29,854 nucleotides of DNA. Source: Mnemiopsis leidyi (taxonomy: Eukaryota > Ctenophora > Tentaculata > Lobata > Bolinopsidae). The notes under the pieces are model-generated. The model was not told the DNA's origin and searched no databases. It was given only the letters and a program-made list of their open reading frames with translations. The position numbers were made by a program, and so were the translations under genes. The stretch covers positions 1-29,854 of the forward strand of contig JH154393.1 of assembly GCA_000226015.1 (NCBI GenBank), given 5' to 3'. Below are positions 29,101 to 29,854 of the stretch, piece by piece. Each line of letters starts with the position of its first letter. The first letter of the stretch is position 1.

Positions 29101-29768
29101 GTGCAAGAGGAGACGTGGGTCAGAAAGGAACGTCCGGTAGACCTGGAGAACCAGGAATTTCAATAAAGGGAAGTCGAGGAGAACCAGGATCGCCAGGAAC
29201 TGCAGTCCCAGAGAGGGGGGCACCTGGCTTCAGGGTGAGTTTAGGACGGCTCTAATATCTGCAGAGGTTCTAGTCAGGTCTACCTGATCTTTCTTGCTTG
29301 ATCACGATTTTCTGGCGTTATTGCAGAAATGGGAACATTACAGTTAATTCATTGCAACACAGGGAGATGTTGGAGAACCCGGGATTGACGGAGAAAAGGG
29401 AAACAAGGGTATGATTGGTGAAAACGGTAGAAACGGCTTTATGGGACGTCCGGTAAACAAATTACTCAATTTTCTTCTTTTTAGGTAGTGGTTTAAAAGC
29501 TTAAAGTTAAAGTATAAACTTAATCATTATTCTCACCGTTCAAATTTTTTTCTCTACATTTTAAAATTGAACTGAAAATGTACACCAGGGAGAAAACGGT
29601 GCATACGGAAAAGCGGGAGTAGACGGGAAAGCCGGGAAGCCGGGAGTACCAGGATTGCCGGGAGCGAGGGGAGAACCTGGAGTGCAGGGAGAAGTTGGAG
29701 ATCCTGGTCTCCCTGGACGGGAAGGTAATCGTGGTCTTCCGGGTACCCCAGGATACGCTGGAGAACCG
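26102..29768 (+). CDS. COL4A: Gene C: collagen type IV alpha chain, 5' part (11 exons, continues beyond window)
   Basis: Exons: 26102-26241, 26600-26795, 27221-27320, 27444-27568, 27680-27751, 27885-27993, 28467-28591, 28860-28976, 29082-29234, 29363-29452, 29589-29768; 469 codons, all phases consistent. Exon 1 has a signal peptide ([18 protein letters not shown]) and a Tyr/Asp-rich stretch ending [10 protein letters not shown]. Exon 2 has [16 protein letters not shown], the 7S Cys pair, and begins Gly-X-Y. Exon 4 has [11 protein letters not shown], the glycosylated 7S motif with an RGD. Exon 9 has interruptions ([14 protein letters not shown]). The longer N-terminus and the head-to-head position make it the partner chain of gene B, comparable to the alpha1/alpha2 pair. 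An out-of-frame ATG at 26092 precedes the chosen start, so the 5' UTR may begin after it. NC1 is outside the window. Confidence 0.88.
26230..26515. repeat. 49-bp tandem repeat duplicating the exon 1 donor of gene C
   Basis: Six copies of a 49-bp unit that includes the end of exon 1 and its donor (cttactacgg|gtgagaattt). Intact GTGAG donors occur at 26242, 26291, 26340 and 26484; two middle copies have lost it. Use of any downstream copy reads TAC GGG TGA, so only the first is productive. It fills most of the 358 bp intron 1. Confidence 0.93.
26797..27150. repeat. 86-bp tandem repeat starting at the exon 2 donor of gene C
   Basis: Four copies with a period of exactly 86 bp (starts 26797, 26883, 26969, 27055) and a partial fifth at 27141. 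The first begins at the exon 2 donor (GTTAGT, 26796); the third also keeps GTTAGT (26968). Copies differ by only a few bases, so the array is young. The rest of the 425 bp intron is plain. Confidence 0.93.
27994..28170. repeat. 12-bp (catcatagtaac) repeat starting at the exon 6 donor of gene C
   Basis: The donor itself (GTAGTAACCATCATAG) is the first repeat unit. About 13 copies follow, then degenerate AT-rich TAATTATAG repeats to about 28260. Nothing else is recognisable in intron 6 (27994-28466). Confidence 0.88.
28622..28700. repeat. 23-bp palindromic repeat with CACGTG boxes in gene C intron 7
   Basis: Three copies of a unit with the near-palindrome gcacgtgctagtacgtgc. Each carries a CACGTG E-box, so three boxes lie 23 bp apart. 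Confidence 0.85.
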
Positions 29769-29785
29769 GTAAGTGCTGGGATGTT

Positions 29786-29854
29786 CGGTTCCAGGTTTAA
29801 GGTTCCAGGTTCCAGGTTCCAGGTTCCAGGTTCCAGGTTCCAGGTTCCTAGGTT
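29786..29854. repeat. 7-bp (aggttcc) minisatellite in gene C intron 11, cut by the window end
   Basis: It begins within 20 bases of the exon 11 donor (GTAAGT at 29769) and runs to the last base of the window. Confidence 0.85.

Overview
This window is metazoan nuclear DNA from a chromosome end. Bases 1-72 are twelve perfect copies of CTAACC, the C-strand of a TTAGGG telomere, so base 1 lies at the terminus. The genes are intron-rich, mostly with GT-AG introns and short AT-rich introns, and encode type IV (basement membrane) collagens. Several collagen IV genes in one place, small introns and the TTAGGG telomere suggest a non-bilaterian animal. A ctenophore is my best guess, because that phylum is known for expanded collagen IV families, but the sequence alone does not prove it.

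Layout. Gene A (minus strand, 11256 to 2908, 22 exons) and gene B (minus strand, 25158 to 15724, 18 exons) are tandem paralogs. Each runs signal peptide, 7S Cys motif, Gly-X-Y helix, NC1, and each encodes 1586 aa. Gene C (plus strand, from 26102, 11 exons seen, continues past the window) lies head to head with gene B across a 943 bp shared upstream region, as COL4A1/COL4A2 do in vertebrates. Downstream of each minus-strand gene is a second set of NC1 exons without its own promoter, helix or first NC1 exon: cassette E (2214 to 606, six exons, after gene A) and cassette D (14848 to 12832, five exons, after gene B). Both are open, have usable splice sites and are phase-compatible with the first NC1 exon of the gene upstream.

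Main interpretation. Genes A and B each seem to have two alternative NC1 tails. The proximal tail has a second C4 subdomain that keeps only cysteines 2 and 5 (one of three disulfides). The distal tail has all twelve canonical cysteines. In both genes a short element in the intron after the shared NC1 exon is complementary to a pair of elements between the proximal stop codon and the distal cassette. RNA pairing there would loop out the proximal exons, similar in principle to the docking/selector pairing known for mutually exclusive splicing in arthropod Dscam.

Other structure. From exon 2 through the first NC1 exon, A and B have exactly equal coding length (3961 nt) although many intron positions differ. 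Many introns carry minisatellites built from, or abutting, the splice site. There is a tRNA-derived SINE with 17-bp target duplications, two related MITE-like elements, two other tRNA-like remnants and a likely gene-conversion tract between A and B. Most open frames opposite the collagen exons are antisense shadows of Gly-X-Y coding and are not listed.
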